This document shows positions 1 through 10,615 of a DNA stretch of 64,000 bases, one piece after another (positions within the stretch are counted from its first letter, which is position 1; each line of letters opens with the position of its first letter). A model generated the notes under the pieces. It was not told the origin of the DNA. It saw only the letters and a list, made by a program, of their open reading frames with translations, and made no database searches. The translations under genes were made by a program, and so were the position numbers. Source of the DNA: Narthecium ossifragum (Eukaryota > Streptophyta > Magnoliopsida > Dioscoreales > Nartheciaceae); assembly GCA_963920575.1 (NCBI GenBank), contig OY986968.1:23442129-23506128 (forward strand), read 5' to 3'.

Positions 1-942
1 TCCACTACTTGCAAATCCCTTACAAGCTCTTCCCCCAAGCTTCCTGGTGCTTGGTGACCTTACAATCACAGCCAACTGCTGTTGAACAACTCTCAAGTTA
101 CTTCTTCACACTTGAAGAAGATTTACAAAGGTTTAAGCCTAAGGAGAATAAGTAGAAATCTTTCCTAGAACTTGCTCAAATGATCTCAATAATAATGATA
201 AAAGTTGTGGCAAGTTTACATGAAGAGACTACTTATAGATGGGCTTCAACCAGCTCAACAAGAAGCCCCAACGGCTCCCTGCAACTCTCCAACGGCTAGT
301 TTTTTACTCTGCGCGCTCCTGGCGGTCGATCCGTCCATCGTCCGTCACGTATAAAAAACTCAGCCTCTTTGGTCGACGGTCGATCCACGCATCGTCCGTC
401 GCTCTCACGGTCGACCGTGACATCGACCGTCACATCGTCCGTGAGCCTCTGTTGAGAAAGTCGCTTCCCAGGGTCGATGCTCCGATCGATCGTCGCTCTT
501 TGACTTTTCTTCATATATGCGCCACGGTCGACCGCCGCATCGACCGTCGCATCGTCCGTGAGCCTCTGTCAAGAAAAACGCTTCGGACGGTCGATGCACC
601 GATCGACCGTCGCGTCTCCACTTTCTTCATTGATGCGCCACGGTCGACCGCCACATCGACCGTCGCATCGTCCGTGAGCCTCTGTCAAGAAAAACGCTTC
701 CGACGGTCGATGCACCGATCAACCGTCGCGTCAATACGCATATAGCCATGTATGAACCATTCATCACGGTCGATCCATGGATCGACCGTCCCATTCCCAC
801 GGTCGATCCATGCATCGACCGTCAGTACAAAATCACTTGAATATTGAATTTAATATCTCCAATTAAAGAGGTAATAAATATTAAACATATATTTTATCAT
901 TTAGTGTATATTGGCATCATCAAAACAAGGTTAGGATCAACA
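1..942 (-). repeat. 3' LTR of the Sirevirus-like element (partial)
   Basis: Positions 1-942 match 8503-9445 with only three base differences (near 175, 490 and 721) and one extra C in the right copy, counted by eye. The missing part lies left of the window. Near-identity of the two LTRs means a recent insertion. Open frames across it (for example 239-745 plus) are by-products of the repeat period, not genes. Confidence 0.95.
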
Positions 943-956
943 ATCTCCCCCTTTTT
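943..956 (-). promoter_or_regulatory. Polypurine tract (plus-strand primer)
   Basis: The minus strand reads AAAAAGGGGGAGAT directly before the TG of the 3' LTR. This is the primer site for plus-strand DNA synthesis. Confidence 0.9.
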
Positions 957-1410
957 GATGATGACAATCCTTTTAAATGTGATGATAAAATATCTTGACT
1001 CCCCCTTAATCAATGCATCCTTTTCTTTCAAAAAATATGTTCTAAAGTCAGTTTTCAAGATGCACACAAGTCATATATCTTTAAAATGATATTAAAAATT
1101 CCATTTAAGATATGTTGACATAATAGTTTGGATTTTAGCATGTTCACTTCTTTTCAATAATGACATTTATGCTTTCATGAAGTGATTTCATATGGAATTA
1201 TAACATAGTAACATTGTGTTGATACATCAAGCAATTATCCAAACACAACTTCATTTCATTCAAAAGGTTCCAACATTTCCATACAACTTCCATTCAAAAT
1301 CATTTGGAAAACTTTGAACTTACAAGACTTTCAATTCAAAACAAAGTTTTTCAAAATACAAAAGTAAGAAATGTAGAAATGTAGGGCTTTGACATTCATC
1401 ACACTTCACT

Positions 1411-1424
1411 TTTTCTCCCCCTTT
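1411..1424 (-). promoter_or_regulatory. Second polypurine-tract copy
   Basis: The minus strand reads AAAGGGGGAGAAAA about 470 bp inside the element, nearly repeating the PPT at the LTR border. Extra PPT copies between the last ORF and the 3' LTR are a known Sirevirus trait. Confidence 0.65.
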
Positions 1425-1464
1425 GGCATTATCAAAAAGAGGTAAGGAGGATTAGGATCAATCA

Positions 1465-2694
1465 CTAGAGGCTTTCTGAAGGAGTGCTAGGTAGAAATTC
1501 AGTCTTGATGTAGGTGAAGATCTCATCAAGTTGCTGAGACACTTTGGCTTGATCTCCGGTGATGTTCGCTTGGGAAGTCTTGATGTCTTCTAGACTCATT
1601 TCCATTCTCCCCATTCTAGCTTCAAGATCATCAAGCCTTTGTGCCGTGGTTCGACGAACTCGGCTACTATAGGCTTCTCCTTGATGTTCTTCAAGCAAAG
1701 GCTCTCCCCCTATATTTTCTTCTCCATGCTCTTCTTGAGGCTCATCATCCTCATCGGCACTGAGCTGAGGCCAAGCGAGGCCTAAAGCTCGTTTGGCGGC
1801 CTTCATCCTCTTGTAGGTGGATTTGTTGAAGGGTTGGGAAAGGGGTTTGCGTTCATCCTCGGCTAGGTTTAGGGTGAGGGCTTGGAAAATGTTTGTAAGG
1901 AGCCCCCCAAAAGGAAGTGATTGCCTAGCATTTAGATTTAGCATTTCCTTGATAATTAGATAGCCTAGGTTAAGAGGTTTTCTCCTAACCATGCAAGAAA
2001 GAACATAGGCATGGATAGGTTTCAAATTATCATGATGGCCAAGCTTGGGAAATAGGTTTGTTCCTAGGAAGTGGGCAAGCTCCCTAAATTGTTGGTTGAG
2101 GCTATTTAGTTCTATAGGTATTTTCTCAACTAGTAGAGGCTTGAGGATTGCCTTTCTCCCTAGTTTATCATGATCAGCTCTATTTAGATCCTCATGGGAA
2201 GTGAAGTAAATGCACTCTCCTGAATTAGGTGCATTAAGTAGCTCATTCAACCATTCTATGGTAATTTTGATTTCATTACCATAGACATAGCTAGTAATGG
2301 CTACATATCCCTCATCATCTATATCCTCACTCATATTGCAATAAAAATACCTAATCATTTCAGGATAGATGTATTGAGGCATCTCTAGGAATTTGTCCCA
2401 TCCCATATCAGTGAAGAATCTCTCTACTACGTGTTTTTTGTTTAAAGGCAGTTGTAAAGCTCTACCCGAGACTACGAACTTATCCTTAAAATCAGGCCAG
2501 GTTTTATACCTCTCCATGTCTAGGAAGAAGTACTCGTCGTAGGAGGGGGTAGGCTGAGGATTTGATGAAGAACCTCCTTGTGCTCCTTTAGCTTTCTTTG
2601 CTCCGGTTGACTTCTTTGAGGGTGCCTTTTTCCGTTTCACAGGTGAGCTTGGTTCCTCAGACGATGGAGGACCAACATTCTTGGTACGAGGCAT
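1465..2694 (-). CDS. Extra (env-position) ORF of the Sirevirus-like element
   Basis: An intact 409-residue ORF lies in the same sense as gag and pol, between pol and the 3' LTR, where some Sireviruses carry an env-like gene. I see no signal peptide or membrane segment, so an envelope role is not supported. The N-terminus (about residues 1-45) is very basic, with KRKK and KKAK clusters and many Ser/Pro. The middle (about 50-290) resembles the globular 'putative plant transposon protein' domain often found in plant retroelement ORFs. About 315-345 is acidic, and about 355-400 looks like a short coiled coil. The function is unknown. It is uninterrupted although pol is broken. Confidence 0.75.
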   Translation of the reverse strand: MPRTKNVGPPSSEEPSSPVKRKKAPSKKSTGAKKAKGAQGGSSSNPQPTPSYDEYFFLDMERYKTWPDFKDKFVVSGRALQLPLNKKHVVERFFTDMGWDKFLEMPQYIYPEMIRYFYCNMSEDIDDEGYVAITSYVYGNEIKITIEWLNELLNAPNSGECIYFTSHEDLNRADHDKLGRKAILKPLLVEKIPIELNSLNQQFRELAHFLGTNLFPKLGHHDNLKPIHAYVLSCMVRRKPLNLGYLIIKEMLNLNARQSLPFGGLLTNIFQALTLNLAEDERKPLSQPFNKSTYKRMKAAKRALGLAWPQLSADEDDEPQEEHGEENIGGEPLLEEHQGEAYSSRVRRTTAQRLDDLEARMGRMEMSLEDIKTSQANITGDQAKVSQQLDEIFTYIKTEFLPSTPSESL

Positions 2695-2889
2695 CTCCAG
2701 CTTGTTAGGGTTTTTGAGTGGGAAGGAGGAGATCGGTTTGAGAGAGAGAGGAGGAGGAGTGTTGGCTGCGGGTGTTTTGAGAAACTAGGGCACGGTCGAA
2801 CCAGGGAAATGAGTGAAGGGGTTGATCGGGAGTTATAAGGAGAGATTTGACTGGAAAAGACTTAAAAGCCCCGACTTAAGTTGTCACAC

Positions 2890-3160
2890 GGGCCATGGCG
2901 GTCGACCGTAGGAACTTGGCGGTCGACCGTCGCGAGCATTGTGTTTTAAAAAAAATGTCGCACGGTCGATCCGAAGACTTGGCGGTCGACCGTCGCACAT
3001 ATTTTGTCGCACGGTCGATCCAACGAAGTTGGCGGTCGACCGTGGCACACAATGGGTCTGAAAGTTACATCCCACGGTCGATCCGAGGAACTTTGCGGTC
3101 GACCGTCCAGTGCGAAGGTATGCACGGTCGACCGTCAAGAAGGCTGGATCGACCGTCATC
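2890..3160. repeat. Internal array of GGTCGACCGT palindromes
   Basis: Between pol and the extra ORF there are about ten copies of GGTCGACCGT or GGTCGATCC at irregular 25-45-base spacing. The words are the same as in the U3 of this element's LTRs. The rest of 2695-3458 holds no gene that I can support. Confidence 0.8.
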
Positions 3161-3458
3161 CCCAAAAAGTGAGTTTTGAAATTCAATTTAAAATCATTTT
3201 TAAATCAAAACATCACAAATCTTTGCAAGCACGTGTAACTAAATATTATGAGACAAAAATCACTCATTAATCATAATATTAACTTAATTTACCAAAATTG
3301 AGCATTCAAGTAGAATATGGTATGAAAAGCAGTTAAAGAGGTGACCATACCTTTTCCTTTTAGCTCCTTTATTTTGGACATCCATTGGACATCCCAAGCT
3401 CCCTTAGTAGATAGAGAATTCTGTCTTCACTCAAGGGTTTGGTTAGAATATCAGCAAT

Positions 3459-4577
3459 TTAATGTTCGATGCTAACAAACTCAAGTGCAATGTCTCCTTT
3501 TTGTGCATGATCACGAAGGAAATGATGTCTAATCTCTATGTGCTTTGTTCTAGAATGCAAGATGGGATTTTTAGATAAATTTATGGCACTAGTGTTGTCA
3601 CATCTAATGGGCATTTTTCCTACATGTATTTCATAATCTTCCAATTGCATTTTCATCCAAAGCAATTGTGCACAACAACTACCCGTCGCAATATATTCCG
3701 CTTCGGCGGTGGATAATGCAACTGAATTTTGCTTCTTGGAAAACCAAGAAACAAGTGCATGACCAAGAAAGTGACATGTGCCACTTGTGCTTTTTCTATC
3801 AAGTCTACATCCGGCAAAATCCGCATCGGAGTAGCCAATTAGATCAAAGGATGATCTTCTAGGATACCACAAACCATAATTTTGGGTTCCTATTAGATAT
3901 CTAAAGATCCTCTTGACCGCAACTAAATGAGATTCCTTAGGACATGATTGATATCTTGCACAAAGGCAAACACTAAACATGATGTCCGGCCTACTAGCGG
4001 TCAAATAGAGTAAAGACCCAATCATCCCTCTATAAAGTGTTTGTTCAACGGGTTTCCCATCTTCATCTTTGTCTAGCTTTAGTGTTGTACACATGGGGGT
4101 TCTATAAATTTTGGATTCTACAAACTCATATTTCTTGAGTAGGTCTCTAGTGTATTTAGCTTGATTAATAAAGATCCCTCCTCGAGTTTGCATGATTTGT
4201 AAACCAAGAAAATAATTGAGTTCACCCATTAAACTCATCTCAAACTCACTTTGCAAGCATGTGGAAAATTCTTCACAAAGTTTATCATTTGTAGAACCAA
4301 AAATGATATCATCAACATAAATTTGAACCAAGAGCAAGTCTTTGCCTTTTGATTTGGTAAACAATGTAGTATCAATTTTTCCTCTACAAAAATCATTATC
4401 CATCAACAATTTGCTAAGCCTTTCATACCAAGCTCTAGGAGCTTGTTTTAATCCATATAAGGCTTTAGTGAGTTTGAATACATGATCCCTCAATTTATAG
4501 TCTTCAAAACCGGGGGGTTGTTCAACATAGACTTCTTCTTTTAGTAAACCATTCAAGAAGGCACTCTTAACATCCAT
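3459..4577 (-). pseudogene. pol, 3' part: reverse transcriptase core and RNase H, prematurely stopped
   Basis: This 372-residue frame carries most of the RT palm, with [10 protein letters not shown] at its start and the catalytic YVDDIIF near residue 88. It also has the RNase H region with SDADFAG, STAEAEY and the C-terminal [11 protein letters not shown] block. It should continue into the conserved ADIFTKPL-type end. A TAA stop interrupts it at 3459-3461, and in-frame homologous codons continue beyond the stop to about 3370. A single CAA-to-TAA change would explain this. It overlaps the upstream pol ORF in another frame because of an internal deletion. No function is expected for this copy. 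Confidence 0.9.
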
Positions 4578-6448
4578 TTGATATAATTTGAAATCTTTGT
4601 AAGATGCAAAAGCTCTGGTGCAAAAGTCTCATCAAAATCAATTCCTTCTTGTTGATTGAACCCTTTTGCAACTAGTCTAGCTTTATTCCTTGTAATTGTT
4701 CCCGATTCATCCATCTTGTTTCTAAACACCCATTTAGTACCTATAACGGGATGATCATGAGGTCTAGGTACCAAATTCCAAACTTTATTTCTTTCAAATT
4801 GATTCAACTCTTCTTGCATTGCTAGGATCCAATGATCATCCTCTAGTGCTTCCTCTATCGTTTTAGGCTCAATTTGAGATAGGAAGGCTAGATTTGCACA
4901 AGTATTTAAAGAAGATCTAGTTTGGATTCCTCTTGATGGTTCACCAATTATTAATTCCTTTGGGTGCGAAGATGCATACTTCCAATCCTTTGGCAACTCA
5001 TGATGTTGATCACTAGGTATAATCTCAAGAGATTCCTCAAATCTAACATTCAATTCTTCAACATCATTTTGGGTTTCATCCAATAAGTCTTTTGATTTGT
5101 CATTTGGGATTTCCTCATCTTTACCATTATCAATTCTATTAGGAATTAAAATCATTTCATCAAATGTCACATGCATTGATTCTTCAACCACCAAAGTCCT
5201 TTTATTGAATACTCTATAACTCTTACTTCTTCCCGAATACCCAAGAAAGACTCCTTCATCGGATCTAGCATCAAATTTTCCAAGAGTATCCTTGCCATTG
5301 TTCAAGATAAAACATTTACACCCAAAAGCTCTAAAGTACCCAATATTTGGAATTCTTCCTTTCCAAAGCTCATAGGGGGTTTTCTTCAAGATGGGTCTCA
5401 AGGTTACTCTATTTATCACATGGCAAGAGGTATTGATTGCTTCGGCCCAAAAATACTTGGGAAGATTATTTTCACATAATAAAGTTCTAGCCATGTCTTG
5501 TAGGGTTCTATTCTTCCTTTCAACAACACCATTTTGTTGAGGGGTTCTAGGTGAAGAGAAGTTATGGGAAATCCCGTTGTCATTACAAAACTTTTCTAGA
5601 ATGGAGTTCTTGAATTCTCCTCCATTATCACTTCTAATGCATGTAATGAGAATACCTTTCTCATTTTGGACTCTTCTACAAAAGTTGGTGAATTCCTCAA
5701 AGACTTCATCTTTGTGTGCAAGGAAAATCACCCATATGAATCTAGTGTAGTCATCTACTAACACAAATCCATATGAGCTACCACCTAAGCTAGTTGGTTT
5801 AGTAGGCCCAAAAAGGTCCATATGAATCAGTTCTAGTGCTCTTGTGGTAGAAACTACATCTTTAGACTTGAAAGAGGATTTTACTTGTTTTCCTCTTTGA
5901 CATGCATCACAAATCTTGTCTTTCTCAAATTTGATCTTGGGAAGTCCAAGAACAAGGTCTTTTCGAGAAAGTTTGGATATTAAATCCATGTGAGCATGCC
6001 CAAGCCTTCTATGCCATAACCAAGAATTTTCATTTAAAGCACTAAGACATAAATCATCATGGCAAACAAGATCATTAAGATAAAATGTGTATACATTACC
6101 ATCACGATGTCCTACTAGCAAGATTTTATCACTATGAGCATTTTTAACATAGCATTTTGAATCTTCAAAAATAACTTTGTTACCTCTATCACATAGTTGA
6201 CTAATGCTAAGCAAGTTATGCTTCAAACCTTCAACTAAGAGAACATTTTCAATAATAATGGAAGAGGTTTTACCAATATTGCCAATGCCAATAATTTTTC
6301 CTTTTCCATTATCGCCAAAAGTCACCATTCCTCCATCTTTAGGTTGAAGGGTTGAGAACATGCTCCTTTCACCCGTCATATGTCTTGAGCATCCACTATC
6401 AAGGTACCATCTTTTAGCCTTTGAGTTGGTCTTGATCTTGGATCTCAT
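4553..6448 (-). pseudogene. pol, 5' part: protease, integrase and start of RT, frameshifted
   Basis: The 631-residue frame starts with the aspartic protease motif DSG (residues 17-19). It is followed by the zinc-binding gag-pre-integrase block (HRRLGHAH ... CDACQRGK), the integrase core with its DDE-type acidic residues (HMDLFGP, DDYTRF, SDNGGEF, PQQNGVVER), and the beginning of RT (ARLVAKGFNQ, FDETFAP). Just after FAP the family's conserved VARLEAIR region is missing and the frame shifts at about 4600-4625, so RT is split between two ORFs. ORF start is the first ATG after gag. Gag is in a different frame 20 bp upstream, so pol expression would need recoding or another route. Confidence 0.9.
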
Positions 6449-6468
6449 GCAATCCTACAAATAGGAGG

Positions 6469-8214
6469 TCAAACCTTGATTTTTGGTACCCAAATCTTTT
6501 TGGGTCCATTTGCATTAGTATTATGCATAAGAGAAGAAGAATATCTAGGTGACCAGATTTTCTTAGCATTAGCATTCTTCATGAGATAGCAACTAGGTGC
6601 AATGTGACCTACTTTGCAACAATAATGACATGTAGATCCTTGTGTTACCTTAGGAGGATGAGAATAAGCTTTAATAAAGTTAGTCTTCTTTTGGTTGTTC
6701 ACCTTCCTAGGGTTGTAGCCAATTCCTTCCTTGTTCAAGGAGTTCCTTTGGCTATCAAGGATCTCATCTAGTTTATCTCTACTCTTCACAAATTTGGCTA
6801 TAGTGATTTTTAGGTCATTAACCTCTAGAGTGAGATCTCTCTTGAATTTCCTCAAGAAGATAAGTTCTCTTTGCATATCATAATTTGTAATTTTCAATAT
6901 GGTGAGCTCATATTGAGTGTCCTTGAGTTCATCCTCAAGTGTGTCATTTGTGTCACAAGACTTGTTCTCTAGCATGCATTTATTTTCTTTTTCTAAAGTT
7001 TCAATCTTATGCATGGCATCTATTTTTTCTTCTTCTACTTTCTTCAAGTCCTTACAATTAGCATAGTATTTTTTTTTCAGGAATTTGAAATCATTTGCTA
7101 AAGCATGATAAGCATCAAAGAGTTCTTCAAATGCAAGCTCATCCTCTACCTCTTTTTCTTCTTCTTCCTCATCTCCATGTGCCATTAAGCATATGTTGGC
7201 TACCTCTTGTTCTTCTTCATCGGATGAAGTCTCAACATCGCTTTCTCCCCAAGTAGCCACCATTGCCTTCCTTCTATTGAACTCCTTCTTTGAAGGCTTC
7301 TTGAGTTGAGGGCAATCGAACTTGATGTGTCCGGGCTTCCTACACTCATAACATATTATTTCATTTGAGTTAGAAGAAGTAGGATTGTATTTTTCACCTT
7401 TGGAGAATTTCTTCTTGAAGAATTTCTTTCCTCCTTGGCGTTTGAAGATCTTTTGTATTCTTCTTGATATCATCGCCAACTCCTCATCGTCATCTCCATC
7501 ACTTGAATCGGATGAGTCTTTGCTAGATGACTTGAAGGCAACCGTCTTCTTCTTTTTGTCCCCCTCTTCGTTGCTCCTCTTCAAGTTCATCTCATAGGTC
7601 ATGAGGGAACCCATGAGCTCATCTAGTGGCAGTTTGGATAGATCCTTGGCTTCCTCGATCGCTGTCACTTTAGGATCCCAAGACTTAGGTAGACACCTAA
7701 GAATCTTCCTCACAACCTCATCGTTAGCATAAGTTCTTCCAAGAGATTCAAGCATATTTAATATATTAGTAAAACGTGTAAACATCTCACTAATAGTTTC
7801 ATCATTCTTCATGCAAAAGAGTTCATAGTCATGTACAAGCATACTGATTTTTGACTCCTTGACCCGGCTAGTTCCCTCATATGTAACCTCAAGCTTATCC
7901 CATATCTCCTTTGCTGATTTGCATGTGGAGACCCTATTGAATTCACTGGGGCTAAGGGCACAAAATAGAAAGCTTTTGGCCTTGGCATTAATTTGAAGGT
8001 TTTTTAGGTCAATTGGGATGTAGTCACTCTTTGTCTTTGGGACATCTTTCCCATCAACAATTTTGGTAGGGACATAAGGTCCATCCTCTATAACCAACCA
8101 TGCATCATAGTCCATGGACTGAACAAAGATTTCCATCTTTGTTTTCCAATAGTCGTAGTTTGAACCATTGAAGTAGGGTGGCCTATTGGTAGCTTGTCCC
8201 TCTATGTTTTCCAT
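6469..8214 (-). CDS. gag (capsid/nucleocapsid polyprotein) of the Sirevirus-like element
   Basis: The intact 581-residue ORF starts at the first ATG after the primer-binding site. Residues 1-45 match the copia gag N-terminal segment (YFNGSNYDYWKTKM). About 60-220 is the UBN2-type gag core. A CCHC zinc knuckle (CYECRKPGHIKFDC) is near 288-301 and a second (CHYCCKVGHIAPSC) near 530. A long, charged coiled-coil-like stretch lies between them. Two knuckles plus a long coiled insert are more usual in Sirevirus gag than in short copia gags. Of the canonical genes it is the only one still open end to end. Confidence 0.92.
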   Translation of the reverse strand: MENIEGQATNRPPYFNGSNYDYWKTKMEIFVQSMDYDAWLVIEDGPYVPTKIVDGKDVPKTKSDYIPIDLKNLQINAKAKSFLFCALSPSEFNRVSTCKSAKEIWDKLEVTYEGTSRVKESKISMLVHDYELFCMKNDETISEMFTRFTNILNMLESLGRTYANDEVVRKILRCLPKSWDPKVTAIEEAKDLSKLPLDELMGSLMTYEMNLKRSNEEGDKKKKTVAFKSSSKDSSDSSDGDDDEELAMISRRIQKIFKRQGGKKFFKKKFSKGEKYNPTSSNSNEIICYECRKPGHIKFDCPQLKKPSKKEFNRRKAMVATWGESDVETSSDEEEQEVANICLMAHGDEEEEEKEVEDELAFEELFDAYHALANDFKFLKKKYYANCKDLKKVEEEKIDAMHKIETLEKENKCMLENKSCDTNDTLEDELKDTQYELTILKITNYDMQRELIFLRKFKRDLTLEVNDLKITIAKFVKSRDKLDEILDSQRNSLNKEGIGYNPRKVNNQKKTNFIKAYSHPPKVTQGSTCHYCCKVGHIAPSCYLMKNANAKKIWSPRYSSSLMHNTNANGPKKIWVPKIKV

Positions 8215-8264
8215 GTCTAGATAGGATCCTCTAAGGGTTGTTACACCACTAAATTAGAGACCTA

Positions 8265-8276
8265 GCTCTGATACCA
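8265..8276 (-). promoter_or_regulatory. Primer-binding site (initiator Met-tRNA)
   Basis: The minus strand reads TGGTATCAGAGC two bases inside the 5' LTR. This matches the 3' end complement of plant initiator methionine tRNA, the usual copia primer. Confidence 0.93.
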
Positions 8277-8278
8277 AT

Positions 8279-9445
8279 TGAAGGTCCAAGAGGGGGGTGA
8301 ATTGGACTCTTTTCGAAAATCTAGTTTAATATAAAATCAGATAGTAAAGAAACTACACTTTAAATGCTTGTAGATGAGATGAAACTAAAGCAAGGAGGCA
8401 TGCAAGAATACAGTAAAGAGAGTTAGAGAGATGACACCGTTTTATAGTGGTTCGACCCAACTCTTGGTCTACGTCCACTTCACTCAAGGCTCTCCTTGAG
8501 GTTCCACTACTTGCAAATCCCTTACAAGCTCTTCCCCCAAGCTTCCTGGTGCTTGGTGACCTTACAATCACAGCCAACTGCTGTTGAACAACTCTCAAGT
8601 TACTTCTTCACACTTGAAGAAGATTTACAAAGGTTTAAGCCTAAGGAGAATAAGTAGAAATCTTTCCTAGAGCTTGCTCAAATGATCTCAATAATAATGA
8701 TAAAAGTTGTGGCAAGTTTACATGAAGAGACTACTTATAGATGGGCTTCAACCAGCTCAACAAGAAGCCCCAACGGCTCCCTGCAACTCTCCAACGGCTA
8801 GTTTTTTACTCTGCGCGCTCCTGGCGGTCGATCCGTCCATCGTCCGTCACGTATAAAAAACTCAGCCTCTTTGGTCGACGGTCGATCCACGCATCGTCCG
8901 TCGCTCTCACGGTCGACCGTGACATCGACCGTCACATCGTCCGTGAGCCTCTGTTGAGAAAGTCGCTTCCCCAGGGTCGATGCTCCGATCGACCGTCGCT
9001 CTTTGACTTTTCTTCATATATGCGCCACGGTCGACCGCCGCATCGACCGTCGCATCGTCCGTGAGCCTCTGTCAAGAAAAACGCTTCGGACGGTCGATGC
9101 ACCGATCGACCGTCGCGTCTCCACTTTCTTCATTGATGCGCCACGGTCGACCGCCACATCGACCGTCGCATCGTCCGTGAGCCTCTGTCAAGAAAAACGC
9201 TTCCGACGGTCGATGCACCGATCGACCGTCGCGTCAATACGCATATAGCCATGTATGAACCATTCATCACGGTCGATCCATGGATCGACCGTCCCATTCC
9301 CACGGTCGATCCATGCATCGACCGTCAGTACAAAATCACTTGAATATTGAATTTAATATCTCCAATTAAAGAGGTAATAAATATTAAACATATATTTTAT
9401 CATTTAGTGTATATTGGCATCATCAAAACAAGGTTAGGATCAACA
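8279..9445 (-). repeat. 5' LTR of the Sirevirus-like element
   Basis: This 1167-bp LTR begins TGAAGGTCC and ends GGATCAACA on the plus strand, the usual TG...CA termini. The start is fixed by the primer-binding site two bases to its left. The end is fixed by loss of identity with the other LTR. A TATA-like box (CTATAAG on the minus strand) lies near 8734-8740. The part upstream of it on the minus strand (U3, about 8820-9345) is packed with palindromic TCGA-centred modules. Confidence 0.95.
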
Positions 9446-9717
9446 CCCCCTGCCACATGGCAGGGTAACCACCAACCCCACCCCAATAACCATCTAATAA
9501 CTCCCTCCCACTAAACCCCCCTCAACCTAACCCCTCTTAACCTAGGATTATCATGCCACATAGGCGCCGCATAGGCTCCACCTAGGACATTCTCCCACCA
9601 CGTAGGTCAACAAAAGTTTCACTTATAACCATAGCCTCATACAAGGATGATATGCAACCGAGATATAACTCAAATGATGACTCATATGTCACGCCATAAA
9701 CGTTACTTTATAATAGA
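9446..9717 (-). mobile_element. Short non-autonomous Helitron, split by the retrotransposon
   Basis: The fragment starts in the terminal hairpin (CCCTGCCACATGGCAGGG) and ends at TAATAGA, which on the minus strand is the 5' terminus TCTATTA. Its 3' CTAG end lies left of the retrotransposon and outside the window. The next Helitron's CTAG follows at once at 9718. Confidence 0.7.
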
Positions 9718-10022
9718 CTAGGTGTACGTGGGGCCCCCGTGCCACCTGGCACGGATAACTACCACCCCATGCTCCTCTCTTTCTCTCTCTCCTAACCACC
9801 CACTAACCATCACCCCTCTATTACTTTCTTTCATATGGCTTGATCTCGATTGTATTATATATTCGCCCTTAACTTGGATCAGACATGCTTATCTATTTGA
9901 TAGAATGCACTCGATCATATCATCATTATATGGAGATATGGTTATAACTTAACAAACATGTTGTCCTACATGGAGCCTATGTGGAAAGGATTATCCTACG
10001 TGGAGCCTATATATATGATAGA
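9718..10022 (-). mobile_element. Short non-autonomous Helitron
   Basis: On the minus strand it ends in hairpin GTGCCAGGTGGCAC followed by CTAG (9718-9721). It starts with TC at 10021-10022. Another CTAG abuts it at 10023. At about 305 bp it is longer than its relatives here and has extra unrelated sequence inside. It has no coding capacity. Confidence 0.65.
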
Positions 10023-10402
10023 CTAGTGGATCATCTTAAAGACTTGTAGATCCGGGTAAGTTTAGTCTTCCTATGCCTATATAGATCAGAACATTCTATA
10101 AGGAATGACGGTTGCAAGGACCAAATACTTGTCTCTGTACATATCTATGTCGGTACTTAAAATAGTAGAGTATTATGATGATTATTACCCAATATTTATT
10201 GCTCATTTTTCCTCCTACCATACTAATAGTCTAATATCAAGAATTGAAGATCAACTGAGAATATGGAACACCGTTTGCTCAAAGGAACTATAATCCATGA
10301 AACAACGAAATTGCCTTCAATACTGGAATCGAACAAACACAGATCCCAATCTTAAGTCTCAACTTTGACATGCTAAAGAAGGGCAAAACAGAAAAATTTA
10401 AC
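10023..10402. other. Intergenic, probably degenerate Helitron remnant
   Basis: It begins with CTAG abutting the previous element but shows no clear terminal hairpin. The small ORF at 10105-10293 has no recognisable similarity. I see no gene here. Confidence 0.4.
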
Positions 10403-10495
10403 CTAATGAGCTATGAATGTTAGGGTAGAACCCAAATCCAAGGGCCGGAGTGCTGTCAGACTAAGTTGAGGCTGCCGACGATGGTGGCGATGGAT

Positions 10496-10615
10496 GGACT
10501 CCGGAGAGTTCTTGGGGTAGAAGACGATGGCATTGGTACAGAGCAGCAGGAAGTCCCGGAACAACACCGCCGTAGCCTTCCACCCAGGAGCTTGCTTCTC
10601 ACCATTTGCAGGCAA
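10496..10615 (-). pseudogene. Bromodomain gene fragment
   Basis: About 40 residues on the minus strand read like the end of a plant bromodomain (FRDFLLLCTNAIVFYPKNS). The Asn of the acetyl-lysine pocket is retained in this Z-helix to B-helix segment. It resembles the small plant MYB-like bromodomain proteins. No matching N-terminal exons or stop-free continuation were found, and the sequence around it is transposon debris. It is probably a captured or decayed fragment. The stretch 10616-11165 upstream may hold further exon-like minus-strand sequence rich in Lys/Arg/Glu, but I cannot assign it. Confidence 0.55.

Larger units (their letters stand above)
1..9445 (-). mobile_element. Sirevirus-like Ty1/copia LTR retrotransposon (left end cut by window)
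   Basis: A nearly complete LTR retrotransposon lies on the minus strand. Its 5' LTR is at 8279-9445 and its 3' LTR at 1-942, truncated by the window edge. From right to left the order is 5' LTR, primer-binding site, gag, pol (protease, integrase, reverse transcriptase, RNase H), an extra ORF, polypurine tract and 3' LTR. The order protease-integrase-RT marks Ty1/copia. The long gag, the extra ORF after pol and the doubled purine tract are typical of the Sirevirus lineage. The element sits inside a short Helitron whose remainder starts at 9446. The 5-bp target duplication cannot be checked because the left flank is outside the window. Pol carries at least two lesions, so this copy cannot make a full polyprotein. 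Confidence 0.95.

Noticed and set aside
239..745. 168-codon ORF in the LTR (and its twin at 8741-9248) as a gene
   Set aside because: It runs through the palindromic repeat array; its Arg/Asp-rich period comes from the repeat. Frames stay open on both strands and it is interrupted differently in the two LTRs.
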